A stretch of 59,017 nucleotides of DNA from Flavobacterium macrobrachii (lineage in GTDB: Bacteria; Bacteroidota; Bacteroidia; Flavobacteriales; Flavobacteriaceae). Location of the stretch: assembly GCF_014486675.1 (NCBI RefSeq), contig NZ_JACTAC010000011.1:1-59017 (forward strand), written 5' to 3'. The notes below the pieces were generated by a model. It did no database searches. It saw only the letters and a list, made by a program, of their open reading frames with translations, and was not told where the DNA came from. Positions 34,335-43,598 of the stretch are shown piece by piece. Within the stretch, counting starts at the first letter, position 1. Each line of letters starts with the position of its first letter. The position numbers and the translations under genes are program-made.

Positions 34335-34988
34335 TTAATATATTAAAGACTCTATGAATGATACATCAATAAACGTGAAATCTTCAAATATGTATTTTGC
34401 TTCGTGTAATGTTGTTGCTTCACCAATTCCGATACTTGTCATGTTGGCAATATTTGCGGCTTGGATTCCTGCTACTGAATCTTCAAAAACGATTGAATTT
34501 TCGTTGGTAACATTAAGTTTTTTTGCGGCTTGCAAGAAAACTTCTGGATCGGGTTTTGCATTAGTAACATCGTTTCCGTCAACTATGGCGTCAAAAAGGT
34601 TGATAATTCCTGTTTTTTCGAGAATTGGTCTCGCATTTTTGCTAGCTGAACCTAAAGCAATTAATTGATTTTTGTCTTTTAAATAGTGTAAAACAGGTAA
34701 AACTCCTGGTAAAATTTCATTTTCATCAATATCTACCAAATAGGATAGATAATCTTCGTTTTTTTGGATAAGCCATTTGTTTTTATCTTCTTGAGAAGCT
34801 TGAATTCCTCCAAGTTCTAGGATGATATCAAGCGATCGAACGCGGCTAACTCCTTTTAATTCTTCGTTGTGTTCTGGGGTAAATTCGATACCAAGTTCCT
34901 GTGCTAATTTTTGCCATGCTAAAAAATGATATTTAGCGGTGTCAACAATTACGCCGTCGAGGTCGAATATGAATGCTTTTTTTGACAT
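34335..34988 (-). CDS. pgmB: Beta-phosphoglucomutase
   Basis: This HAD-superfamily protein of 217 residues has the motif DLDGVIVDT (nucleophile Asp9, general acid/base Asp11). The next residues (AKYHFLAWQKLA) are typical of the beta-phosphoglucomutase cap. Motif III Lys and motif IV (ENSIVFEDSVAGIQAA, about 164-179) are present. It converts beta-glucose-1-phosphate, produced by the GH65 phosphorylase, to glucose-6-phosphate. It overlaps the transporter stop by 1 nt and is cytosolic. The gene pair (pgmB, GH65) makes the assignment firm. Confidence 0.93.
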   Translation of the reverse strand: MSKKAFIFDLDGVIVDTAKYHFLAWQKLAQELGIEFTPEHNEELKGVSRVRSLDIILELGGIQASQEDKNKWLIQKNEDYLSYLVDIDENEILPGVLPVLHYLKDKNQLIALGSASKNARPILEKTGIINLFDAIVDGNDVTNAKPDPEVFLQAAKKLNVTNENSIVFEDSVAGIQAANIANMTSIGIGEATTLHEAKYIFEDFTFIDVSFIESLIY

Positions 34989-36340
34989 TATTTTGTGTCT
35001 ACGTTATCTTTAACTTTAATTACTAAAAATGCTGCGATAAGGAAACTAATTCCACTCATCACTATAGCATAAATGGCGTGATCACTATAAACATATTTTA
35101 CTAATGGTCCGCCAATTAAGGCATTTACTATTTGAGGAATTACGATGAAGAAATTAAAAATTCCCATGTAAACTCCCATTTTCTTTGGATGGATTGAACC
35201 AGCTAAAATGGCATAAGGCATTGCTAAAATACTCGCCCAAGCAAATCCTACTAAAATCATGGAGAAAATTAATGCTTCTTTGTTTGGCATGAAATACATA
35301 GAAATTAAACCAATTCCACCTAAAACTAAAGAAAGAGCATGTGTTTTTCGTCGCCCAATTTGTTTTGCGATGTATGGCAATGCAAAAGCGACGATAGCTG
35401 AAACAAGATTGTAAACTCCAAAGATAATTCCAACCCAATCTCCAGCTGATTGAAATTCGGCACTTTTAGTATCGTTAATACTTAGGCCGTAAATGTGTTG
35501 TGCAATTGCTGGAGTTGAAAAAACCCACATTCCAAAAAGTCCAAACCAAGAAAAGAATTGCACCCAACTCAGTTGGCGCATGGTTTCGGGCATTTTGGCA
35601 AAGTCTGTAAAAATATCGGATAATTTTGCTTCTTTTTCCTTTTCGCCTACAGCTTCTTTGTGTTGCTTTTCATCATTGAATTTGGCAAGTTCTTCTGGCG
35701 AATATTCTTTTGTTGTGAAAATGGTAATCAATATCGAACCAACAAGAATCAATGCACCAATTATAAAGGAATAAATTAGATTTTGTGGAATTGCTGAAGT
35801 TTCAGTTGCTAAGTTACTAATTCCGAACCATTTGTTTAAAACATAAGGTAACCAAGAACCAACCACAGCACCAATACCAATCAAAGCGGTTTGAACGCTA
35901 AAACCAATTGTATGTTGGTCGGCACGAAGATTATCTCCAACTAATGCTCTAAATGGTTCCATTGCAACATTGAAAGATGCGTCCATTATCATTAACATTC
36001 CCGCGCCAACCCATAAGGCAGGCATAAAAGCAATGAAAATTTCGGCTTGAGGCATTAGAATTAATCCAATAGAAGCTAATAAAGCTCCAGCTAGGAAATA
36101 AGGTTTTCTTCTGCCAAATCTTCCCCAAGTATTGTCACTGTAATGTCCAATTATGGGTTGAACAATTAATCCCATTAGCGGAGCAATTATCCAAAACCAT
36201 GATAATTCATGAACATCGGCACCAAAAATCTGGAGAATTCTACTAGCGTTAGCATTTTGTAGGGCAAAACCCATTTGTATTCCTAAGAAACCGAAACTCA
36301 TGTTCCAAATTTCCCAGAAACCTAATTTACGCTTTTCCAT
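34988..36340 (-). CDS. MFS transporter, maltose/sucrose SLC45-like group
   Basis: The 450-residue membrane protein has about 12 helices. The MFS motif is GHYSDNTWGRFGRRKPYFL near residues 66-84, characteristic of the SUC/SLC45 glycoside-H+ symporter branch. It carries the NMSFGFLGIQMGFALQNAN N-terminal signature seen in Bacteroidetes maltose transporters. It would bring maltose from the periplasm to the cytosol by proton symport. It is the first gene of the left arm, transcribed toward lower coordinates, and the LacI-type operator at 36494-36508 lies 150 nt upstream. Confidence 0.87.
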   Translation of the reverse strand: MEKRKLGFWEIWNMSFGFLGIQMGFALQNANASRILQIFGADVHELSWFWIIAPLMGLIVQPIIGHYSDNTWGRFGRRKPYFLAGALLASIGLILMPQAEIFIAFMPALWVGAGMLMIMDASFNVAMEPFRALVGDNLRADQHTIGFSVQTALIGIGAVVGSWLPYVLNKWFGISNLATETSAIPQNLIYSFIIGALILVGSILITIFTTKEYSPEELAKFNDEKQHKEAVGEKEKEAKLSDIFTDFAKMPETMRQLSWVQFFSWFGLFGMWVFSTPAIAQHIYGLSINDTKSAEFQSAGDWVGIIFGVYNLVSAIVAFALPYIAKQIGRRKTHALSLVLGGIGLISMYFMPNKEALIFSMILVGFAWASILAMPYAILAGSIHPKKMGVYMGIFNFFIVIPQIVNALIGGPLVKYVYSDHAIYAIVMSGISFLIAAFLVIKVKDNVDTK

Positions 36341-36430
36341 TATCGTAATTTAATGATTTATAATACGATAAGCTATTGCTTATCAAGCTTTTTTAGTTTC
36401 GAAGTAAAGTATAAGCTTGATAATAAGTTG

Positions 36431-36438
36431 TAAATATA
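36431..36438 (-). promoter_or_regulatory. Probable -7 element of the left-arm (MFS) operon
   Basis: On the minus strand this reads TATATTTA, one mismatch from TAnnTTTG. No TTG lies at 17-21 bp upstream, which suggests an activator-dependent promoter. The start codon is about 90 nt downstream. Confidence 0.4.
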
Positions 36439-36493
36439 CTAAAGATTTTAAATTTGGCTAGGCTAATTAAAAAAATTAAGAAATGGATATTTA

Positions 36494-36508
36494 CGAAAAC
36501 GTTTTTTG
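36494..36508. promoter_or_regulatory. LacI-type operator upstream of the left-arm operon
   Basis: CGAAAACGTTTTTTG has the palindromic core AAAACGTTTT (36496-36505), with one imperfect outer arm. It shares CGAAAACGTTTT with the perfect site 37639-37652 and lies about 62 bp from the putative -7 box. It also lies just past the lacI stop codon. Confidence 0.65.
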
Positions 36509-36516
36509 TTGATAAA

Positions 36517-37539
36517 TCAATTTTTTGTTGATTCTCTTTCTACTAATTCAGTTTCGATAACTTCTGTTTTGTATTGTTCTTCTTCTTCGTCTTCCGATTC
36601 TAATCGGTCAATTAACATTTTGGCTGCTTTTCCACCCATTTTTATTCCATTTTGACTAACTGTTGTAATGCTTGGAGTGGAATATTTGGAGATAATTCCA
36701 TCAGTGAAACCTATTATTGAAATGTCTTCGGGAATATTTTTTCCTAGCTTGTTGGCAATTTTTAATGCAGTAACAGCAAAAAGTTCGTTTACCGCAAAAA
36801 TAGCTTCAATATCATTGTTTTGTAGAAGTTCTTCTATATAATGGTCAAAATCTTCGGTGTCTTCGATTTTTAGAATAAGATTTTCGTTAATGTCAATATC
36901 ATTGCTTTTTAGAGCTTTTTTATAGCCTTCGGTCCTTAGCTTTCCAACGCTAACGTAGTCTACAGTAGTGATTAGGGCTATTTTTTTCAGGCCTTTATCG
37001 ATTAAAAATTGTGTTGCGTTATAAGCGGCATGAACGTCGTCAATAATGATTTTGTCACATAAAATTTCATTCGTAACTCGGTCAAACATGACTACTGGCA
37101 TTCCTTGATTTATGACTTCGGTAATATGATGAAAATCTTTTTTTTGCTGAGTTTCTTTGGATAAAGACATAATAAAACCATCAATACTTCCGCTAGCGAG
37201 CATTTCCATGTTGATAACTTCTTTATCAAAAGATTCGTCCGAGAGACATACTAAAACATTGTATCCGTTTTCATTAGCAACATGTTCAACACCACTAATT
37301 ACAGTAGCAAAAAAGTGATGAATAATTTCGGGAATGATAATACAAATAGTTTTTGTTTTCTTGTTTTTTAGACTTAAAGCAATGTTGTTTGGCTTGTAGT
37401 TGTATAATTTTGCAAAAGCTTGTACTTTTTGTCTTGTGTCTTCGCTAATTTCCAGACTGTTTCGTAATGATTTTGAAACAGTAGAGATTGAAACATCCAA
37501 TTCTTTTGCAATTTGTTTTAGTGTTACTTTTCTCTTCAT
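36517..37539 (-). CDS. LacI-family regulator of the alpha-glucan locus
   Basis: From the ATG at 37539 the product has 340 residues. The LacI helix-turn-helix is VTLKQIAKELDVSISTVSKSL (about 4-24) with hinge KPNNIALSLKNKKTKTI, and a periplasmic-binding-type sensor domain follows. A longer start at 37608 would add 23 Lys/Phe-rich residues before the HTH; the HTH normally begins at the N terminus, so 37539 is preferred. It sits between the two arms of the locus and probably reads maltose or maltodextrin. Cognate palindromes lie upstream of both arms, and both sites are far upstream of the promoters, which fits activation. Confidence 0.88.
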   Translation of the reverse strand: MKRKVTLKQIAKELDVSISTVSKSLRNSLEISEDTRQKVQAFAKLYNYKPNNIALSLKNKKTKTICIIIPEIIHHFFATVISGVEHVANENGYNVLVCLSDESFDKEVINMEMLASGSIDGFIMSLSKETQQKKDFHHITEVINQGMPVVMFDRVTNEILCDKIIIDDVHAAYNATQFLIDKGLKKIALITTVDYVSVGKLRTEGYKKALKSNDIDINENLILKIEDTEDFDHYIEELLQNNDIEAIFAVNELFAVTALKIANKLGKNIPEDISIIGFTDGIISKYSTPSITTVSQNGIKMGGKAAKMLIDRLESEDEEEEQYKTEVIETELVERESTKN

Positions 37540-37638
37540 TTTTTTGTTTACTAATGATTTGTCAATAAAGATATATTTTTTTTTCACAAACGTCAATTTT
37601 ATTGTCAAAAATGTACCATAACTAAAAAGTTTTCAACA

Positions 37639-37652
37639 CGAAAACGTTTTCG
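37639..37652. promoter_or_regulatory. LacI-type operator upstream of susC
   Basis: CGAAAACGTTTTCG is a perfect 14-bp palindrome of the LacI/GalR class (central CG). Its centre lies about 52 bp before the susC -7 box, that is near -63 relative to the predicted start, upstream of the -33 element. Confidence 0.8.
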
Positions 37653-37676
37653 AAACACAATTAACAAGTGTTCGTT

Positions 37677-37705
37677 TTGTTGAACCTTTTTTTTGCATAA
37701 ATTTA
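37677..37705 (+). promoter_or_regulatory. susC promoter (TTG-N18-TAAATTTA)
   Basis: TTG at 37677-37679 and TAAATTTA at 37698-37705 (one mismatch from TAnnTTTG) are 18 bp apart. A 5'UTR of about 55 nt follows. Confidence 0.6.
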
Positions 37706-37762
37706 ACAATTCGAAGACAAAAGTATAAGCACAAAGCAAAAATTTTAACCTAAACAAAAAGT

Positions 37763-40762
37763 ATGAAAACAATTTACAAAAAGTTGTTATTTTTATTCCT
37801 GATTTTGCCGTTTGCTGCGTTTGCGCAAACGTTAAGTGGAGTTGTTTTGGATGCAGCATCCAATCAACCTTTGCCGGGAGTAAATGTAATAGTTAAAGGT
37901 GCCAACAAAAGCACAACAACTGATTTTGATGGGAAGTTTCAATTGGGTGGGCTTAATAATGGAGACTTAGTTCAGTTCTCTTTTATAGGTTACACTGCTC
38001 AAGAAGTAAAATATTCTGGTCAAAAATCAGTATCAATTTCTTTAGTAGAAGAAGCTAATCAACTGCAAGAAGTTGTAGTTCAAGTTGGTTATGGTGGTGT
38101 AAAAAAGAAAGATCTTACAGGTTCAGTGACACAATTGTCATCGAAAGATTTCAACAAGGGTGCAAATGTTACAACTGAAAATTTACTTGCTGGTCGTGTT
38201 GCTGGTTTAACAATAAACACGGGTGGTGGAGCTCCAGGTAGTGGATCTCAAATTAGAATTCGTGGTGGTTCATCGTTAAGCGCATCCAACAATCCTTTGA
38301 TAGTCATAGATGGTTTACCAATAACTGAAGGTCAAAATGTTGGGTCAACTTCTATACTTGCATCAATTAATCCAAATGATATTGAGAGTTTTAACGTATT
38401 GAAGGATGCATCAGCCTCAGCAATTTACGGTGCAAGAGCGGCAAATGGAGTTATAATCATAACCACAAAAAGAGGAGGAAAGAAGCTTACAATAGATTAT
38501 AACTTCCAATACGGAAGTGGTAGGGTTATGAATACTGTTGATATTATGAATTCACAACAGTATATTAATTTTATACAGCAAAATCAACCTAGTAGATTTT
38601 CAGAACTTGGAATTATTAATCCTAACATAATTGATAATCCTTCTACACCACAGAATGAGTCTCAACAAATCTATAATACAAACTGGCAAAAAGCAATTTA
38701 CAGAAGAACAGATTTTGTAGACAATAATTTGTCTCTTCGAGGACAGTTGTTTAACAGTATACCTGCTAAATTAACAATAAATAATACTTATCAAGAAGGG
38801 TTAAGATTAACTAATGAGTTTACCAGAAATAATGTTTCTGTTGCTTTAAACCCAAGATTCTTCAATGATCACTTGAAGTTTAATGTTTCTGCTTTGTATA
38901 GTAATGAAAGAAATAGATTTGCTGATGGCGTAGAAGGAACTGCAATACGTTTTGATCCAACAAAACCTGTTTATAATCCTTACAGTAATAACTTTAACGG
39001 ATTTTATGAATATGAAAATCCATCGGATCCATCTGGTCTTGCAGCTCAATCACCAAGAAATCCTGTTGCTCAATTACTTCAAACAAATGATAGAGGTGTT
39101 AATAATCGTTTTTTAGGAAATTTTGAAGTTGATTATAAATTTCATTTTTTCCCGGAATTACGAGCGGTTTTAAATGTGGGTTTTGACGAGTCAAATGGAG
39201 TAAGAAGAATCAATAAAGGTACTACTGGTATCGGTTCTAGTGAAGTACTAAATAATAGTTTTATTGGGACTAATATTGAAGATGAAGATACGAGAAGAAA
39301 CAAATTATTAGATGCTTATTTTGTTTACAACAAAAAATTTGGTAATACTAGTGTAGAAGCAACTGCAGGTTATTCTTATCAAAAGTTTGAGTATAATGGT
39401 TACAGAAGTGGTAATAGAAATAACCCAGCAGCAGTTGAAAGTTTTCCTGCTAATCCTGACGAGGTACTAATTGGTTACTTTGCGAGAACGAATATTAATT
39501 ACAATGATAAGTATTTGTTAACCTTAGCTATGAGGAGAGATGGTACTTCACGTTTTTCTGAAGAAAATCGTTGGGGTAATTATCCGTCAGCTGCTTTTGC
39601 TTGGAAATTGAAAGAGGACTTTTTTGAAAATAACAAAACTATTTCTGATTTAAAACTACGTTTAGGTTGGGGAATATCTGGTCAACAAAACATACCTGTT
39701 GGGGATTTTTATTTACCAAGATATAGCACTGGATTGTTAAATTCTCAATATAGTTTTGGTGGAGAGTCATTAACTGTTGGTGTTCCACAATCATATAATC
39801 CTAATATCAAATGGGAGGAAACTACTTCATATAATTTTGGTTTAGATTACGGTTTATTTAATGGAAGGCTATCTGGAGCTTTTGATGTATTTTATAAATT
39901 AACTGATGATTTATATTTTGCTGAGACTCCATATGCTGATGGAAGTAATTTTGGAAATCAAGGTCCAGCTAATGGTGGAAGTTTTTCTACAAAAGGGATT
40001 GAATTTAACTTAAATGCAGATGTGGTTAGAGGAGATAATTTCAATTGGAATATTAATTTTAATGCAACCACTTTTGAAAGAAGGATTGAGTCTCTTCCTG
40101 CTGATCAAGTAGAGCAATTTATTGGGAGTTCTGGTGCAGGAACTGGAGGAACATCGCAAATCAGAAGAGTAGGTTTTACTCCTGACTCCTTCTTTGTATA
40201 TAAGCAATTGTACAATTTAGACGGTTCACCAATTGATGGTGCTTTCGCTGATTTAAATGGAGATGGGGTTGTTAATCAAAGCGATCGTTATCTATACAAA
40301 AATCCAGATCCTGATGCTGTTTTTGGTTTTTCATCAAACATGAATTATAAAAACTTTGATTTTTCTTTCTTCTTGAGAGCAAGTGTTGGGAATAGAATTC
40401 TAAATCAAATAAATTCAACTAGAGCATACTCAAGTTTTGCTTTTGCAAATGATGGACAATTATCAAATATTCCTGTTTCATTTAATGATACACAATTTGC
40501 TATTGCCAATGGACAAACAGTTTTGTCAGACTTGTATGTTGAGAATGGATCTTTTTTAAGAATGGATAACATTACGTTAGGTTACACATTTCCAGAATGG
40601 TTAGATGGTAAAGCATCGTTAAGATTATTTACAGGTGTTCAAAACGCATTTATAATAACTGAATACTCTGGTCTTGACCCTGAGATAAATAATGAAGGAA
40701 GAGATAACACTATTTATCCTAGACAAAGACAATTTTTATTTGGGGCTAATTTAAAATTCTAA
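37763..40762 (+). CDS. susC: SusC/RagA-family TonB-dependent transporter
   Basis: The 999-residue protein has a signal peptide (MKTIYKKLLFLFLILPFAAFAQ). A CarboxypepD-reg-like domain (about 24-95: LSGVVLDAASNQPLPGVNVI) follows. The plug (about 105-220, with LIVIDGLPITEG and the conserved SASAIYGARAANGVIIITTKRG) precedes a 22-strand barrel ending in RQRQFLFGANLKF. It should import maltooligosaccharides across the outer membrane with energy from TonB. It is the first of four genes (SusC, SusD 7 nt downstream, SusE, GH13). Family assignment is certain; the substrate is inferred from the neighbouring genes. Confidence 0.95.
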   Translation: MKTIYKKLLFLFLILPFAAFAQTLSGVVLDAASNQPLPGVNVIVKGANKSTTTDFDGKFQLGGLNNGDLVQFSFIGYTAQEVKYSGQKSVSISLVEEANQLQEVVVQVGYGGVKKKDLTGSVTQLSSKDFNKGANVTTENLLAGRVAGLTINTGGGAPGSGSQIRIRGGSSLSASNNPLIVIDGLPITEGQNVGSTSILASINPNDIESFNVLKDASASAIYGARAANGVIIITTKRGGKKLTIDYNFQYGSGRVMNTVDIMNSQQYINFIQQNQPSRFSELGIINPNIIDNPSTPQNESQQIYNTNWQKAIYRRTDFVDNNLSLRGQLFNSIPAKLTINNTYQEGLRLTNEFTRNNVSVALNPRFFNDHLKFNVSALYSNERNRFADGVEGTAIRFDPTKPVYNPYSNNFNGFYEYENPSDPSGLAAQSPRNPVAQLLQTNDRGVNNRFLGNFEVDYKFHFFPELRAVLNVGFDESNGVRRINKGTTGIGSSEVLNNSFIGTNIEDEDTRRNKLLDAYFVYNKKFGNTSVEATAGYSYQKFEYNGYRSGNRNNPAAVESFPANPDEVLIGYFARTNINYNDKYLLTLAMRRDGTSRFSEENRWGNYPSAAFAWKLKEDFFENNKTISDLKLRLGWGISGQQNIPVGDFYLPRYSTGLLNSQYSFGGESLTVGVPQSYNPNIKWEETTSYNFGLDYGLFNGRLSGAFDVFYKLTDDLYFAETPYADGSNFGNQGPANGGSFSTKGIEFNLNADVVRGDNFNWNINFNATTFERRIESLPADQVEQFIGSSGAGTGGTSQIRRVGFTPDSFFVYKQLYNLDGSPIDGAFADLNGDGVVNQSDRYLYKNPDPDAVFGFSSNMNYKNFDFSFFLRASVGNRILNQINSTRAYSSFAFANDGQLSNIPVSFNDTQFAIANGQTVLSDLYVENGSFLRMDNITLGYTFPEWLDGKASLRLFTGVQNAFIITEYSGLDPEINNEGRDNTIYPRQRQFLFGANLKF

Positions 40763-40769
40763 AAAAACT

Positions 40770-42392
40770 ATGAAAAAAAGTAAATTTAATTTTGTTTATG
40801 TCATTATCACAGCATTCGTTTTTGTATCGTGCGAAAGTGATTTAGACATTACACCAGAAAATCCTCAAGTATTCCTCTCAGATGAATTTTTTGCCACTGA
40901 GAATGCATATAAAAAAGGATTAGCAGGTGTTTATGGTAATTTGGCTTTGACAGGTACAGATGGACCTTCATCATCCAATATTGGTGGTGTAGATGCTGGT
41001 ACTAGCCAATATGGTCGTTGTTTGTGGTATTTGCAAAACTTAGCCACCGATGAAGCTATTTGGAGTTATGAAAATGATGAAGGTGTAAGAGATTTACAAC
41101 GTAATATTTGGACTTCGGATAATGCAATAATAAGAGGTATGTACAGTAGAGCTATGTTCCATGTCGCTCTAACAAATGAGTATTTAAGACAAACAACATC
41201 TTCTAAATTATCATCAAGAGGAGTAACAGATCCAACATTACTCGCTGATATAGAAGATTACAGGAATGAGATGAAAGCTATGAGAGCTTTAGCGTATTAT
41301 CATTTAATGGATATGTTTGGTAAAGCAGCCTTTAATACAGAAGAACAGCCTGTTGCAGTTGCTGGTGTACAATACACAAGACAACAATTATTTGAGTTCA
41401 TCGAGACCGATTTAATAAATTTAATACCGTCACTAAAAGCACCAAGAACAAACGAGTCAGGTCGTTTAGATCAAGCTTTTGCACGTATGATTTTAGCAAA
41501 AATGTACTTAAATGCAGAAGTTTATATTGGTCAAAATAGATACCAAGATTGTATGAATCAATGTGAGTCTATCATCAATGGTGGTTATGTATTAGAGTTA
41601 AATTACTTGGATAACTTTAAAGCTGATAATGATACTTCAACCGAAATGATATTTGCTATACAGTCTGATGGGGTTGTTACTCAAAACTTTGGTCCAACTA
41701 CAGTAATGATTAACGGTTCTGTTGGTTCATTAGAGCAAAATGGAATTTCTCTTGGAGTAGGTGCAGGAGGTTGGGGTGGAGCTATTCGTTTGAGAAAGCA
41801 ATTTGTTGAAAAGTTTAACGGCTCTGAGTTTGATTTTGATATCAGAAAAACAATTTCTGGTGGTGGTCAAAGGACTTTAGATATTTTGGACATTAACAAT
41901 AGAAATCAAGGATACATATTATCTAAATATTCAAATGTTAGTTCAAGTGGAATAAATGGATCAAACTCTACATTTGTAGACACTGATTTTCCTTTATTCA
42001 GGCTTGCAGATGTTTATTTAATGTACGCTGAAGCTCAGATGAGAAAAGATGGTGCTACAAATGGTAGTTCAACAGCTAATGTTTCTTCAACATCTTTAGG
42101 GTATATAAATGCACTTAGAGAAAGAGCAAATGACGGAAACTTTGCAAACGTATCAACTTCTCAAGTAACTTTAGATTTTATATTAGATGAGAGATCAAGA
42201 GAATTACATTGGGAAGCTCACAGAAGACAAGACTTAATACGTTTTGGAAAATATTCTGGTGGAATTTATAATTGGGCTTGGAAAGGAAATGCCCCAGGCG
42301 GAATAGCAATACCAACATTCCGTAATTTATATCCAATTCCGCAGCTTTCTTTAGTTGCAAATCCAAATTTAACACAAAATACAGGTTATTAA
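40770..42392 (+). CDS. susD: SusD/RagB-family surface glycan-binding lipoprotein
   Basis: The 540-residue lipoprotein has a signal with Cys21 (VIITAFVFVSC). It shows the SusD pattern: ENPQVFLSDEFFATENAYKKGLAGVYG, the TPR-like helices with MKAMRALAYYHLMDMFG, and a C-terminal ILDERSRELHWEAHRRQDLIRFGKY signature followed by NLYPIPQ. SusD proteins cap the SusC pore and bind the oligosaccharide. It lies 7 nt downstream of susC and 16 nt upstream of the SusE-like gene. The ligand is likely a maltooligosaccharide. Confidence 0.95.
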   Translation: MKKSKFNFVYVIITAFVFVSCESDLDITPENPQVFLSDEFFATENAYKKGLAGVYGNLALTGTDGPSSSNIGGVDAGTSQYGRCLWYLQNLATDEAIWSYENDEGVRDLQRNIWTSDNAIIRGMYSRAMFHVALTNEYLRQTTSSKLSSRGVTDPTLLADIEDYRNEMKAMRALAYYHLMDMFGKAAFNTEEQPVAVAGVQYTRQQLFEFIETDLINLIPSLKAPRTNESGRLDQAFARMILAKMYLNAEVYIGQNRYQDCMNQCESIINGGYVLELNYLDNFKADNDTSTEMIFAIQSDGVVTQNFGPTTVMINGSVGSLEQNGISLGVGAGGWGGAIRLRKQFVEKFNGSEFDFDIRKTISGGGQRTLDILDINNRNQGYILSKYSNVSSSGINGSNSTFVDTDFPLFRLADVYLMYAEAQMRKDGATNGSSTANVSSTSLGYINALRERANDGNFANVSTSQVTLDFILDERSRELHWEAHRRQDLIRFGKYSGGIYNWAWKGNAPGGIAIPTFRNLYPIPQLSLVANPNLTQNTGY

Positions 42393-42408
42393 TAAAAAAT
42401 TAAACAAG

Positions 42409-43533
42409 ATGAAAAAAATAGTAAAATCAATATTACTACTAACAGTAAGTACATTTCTGCTTACCTCATGCGAAGACGAGCAGGATTTAAAATTCATAAC
42501 GCCAGCAGAATCTTTTAGAATAATTACTCCATTAACTGGTGAAAGCATTGTTCTAAGTGAGAGCAATCCTACTAATCCTGGAATTTCATTGACTTGGGAT
42601 CAACCAGATTTTTCAACACCTACACAAATTGAATATAGTGTTGAATTAGCTCCAGTTGGGTCTGATTTCTCCAACGCTCAGATTTTAGCCACAACGTCTA
42701 ATGAATTTGTTACCATCCAGTCTGGTCAGTTAAACTTCGCTGCATTAGTTGCTGGAGCAACTCCTTTTGTACAAAGTTCTGTTGATATTAGAATTAAAGC
42801 AACTGTTGGTAATTCTGAACCAGCTTACTCTAATATTATAACATATTTAGTGACACCATATGGATGTTTAGGACAATTTGCAGTTGGAGCTGGGATTCCT
42901 TCTGCTGGTTGGAATTGGGATTCACCACTTAGTTTAATATGTGATGATAATGTTCTTACTGCTACTGTAACTTTCGCAAATGATACTTTTAGATTTTTTA
43001 CTGAGGAAACAGTATGGTCTTCTGGTAGAAATTTTCCTTATTATACAGATCTTGGATACAAAATCAGTTCGAATTTTGAAAATGCTAATGATGGCGACTC
43101 AAACTTCAGATTCGTAGGTACTCCGGGTGTTCACCGTTTAAAAATTGATGAAAATCAAAAGACAATAACTGCTTTTCAAGGTTCAACTTCTGCGAGTTCT
43201 TACTGGCTTGTTGGTCAAGCTACACCTGGAGGTTGGTCATGGGCAGGTAATAATGAGTCGGAATTAGGATTAGTAGCGCCAGGCGTTTATGAAGCAATTG
43301 TTCGTTTTAGTCCTGATGGAGATGCTAATTTCAGAATTTGGTTGGCAAATGATGGTGGTGACAGTTGGGGTTCTCCAAATAGAAATTTCCCTTCTTTTGT
43401 AAATGACGGTTATGTAATTGATAACGAGTTAATTAATGCTAACGACGGAGATTCTAATTTTAAATATATTGGTCCAAATGCAGTTAGAAAATTCACTGTT
43501 AATACAATCACAAAAGTGATTACAGTTGACTAA
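42409..43533 (+). CDS. SusE/SusF-like outer-membrane starch-binding lipoprotein
   Basis: The 374-residue lipoprotein has a signal with Cys21 (LLTVSTFLLTSC). An N-terminal Ig-like SusE domain (about 25-150) precedes two related carbohydrate-binding repeats. The first covers about residues 155-255, and the second starts near 265. They share A/TPxGWxW near their starts and NANDGDSNF near their ends. It is most like SusE, which has two CBMs. It binds starch at the cell surface and is last before the terminator-like hairpin at 43550-43584. Confidence 0.85.
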   Translation: MKKIVKSILLLTVSTFLLTSCEDEQDLKFITPAESFRIITPLTGESIVLSESNPTNPGISLTWDQPDFSTPTQIEYSVELAPVGSDFSNAQILATTSNEFVTIQSGQLNFAALVAGATPFVQSSVDIRIKATVGNSEPAYSNIITYLVTPYGCLGQFAVGAGIPSAGWNWDSPLSLICDDNVLTATVTFANDTFRFFTEETVWSSGRNFPYYTDLGYKISSNFENANDGDSNFRFVGTPGVHRLKIDENQKTITAFQGSTSASSYWLVGQATPGGWSWAGNNESELGLVAPGVYEAIVRFSPDGDANFRIWLANDGGDSWGSPNRNFPSFVNDGYVIDNELINANDGDSNFKYIGPNAVRKFTVNTITKVITVD

Positions 43534-43549
43534 TTAAATAATATTTTTG

Positions 43550-43584
43550 AAGGGCTGAAATTATTATTTTTCAGCCCTTTTTTT
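43550..43584 (+). terminator. Terminator-like hairpin between the SusE gene and GH13
   Basis: An 11-bp stem, AAGGGCTGAAA (43550-43560) with TTTCAGCCCTT (43568-43578), is followed by seven T residues, ending 14 nt before the GH13 start codon. Confidence 0.85.
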
Positions 43585-43598
43585 ATCTAAAAATAACT

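Noticed and set aside
37540..37608. Longer start for the LacI protein
   Set aside because: It adds 23 residues of low-complexity sequence before the helix-turn-helix, and would overlap the likely lacI promoter region.
42850..43520. Repeated NANDGDSNF segments as a possible DNA repeat or CRISPR
   Set aside because: They are protein-domain repeats of a SusE-type binding protein; the DNA copies differ and are not evenly spaced.
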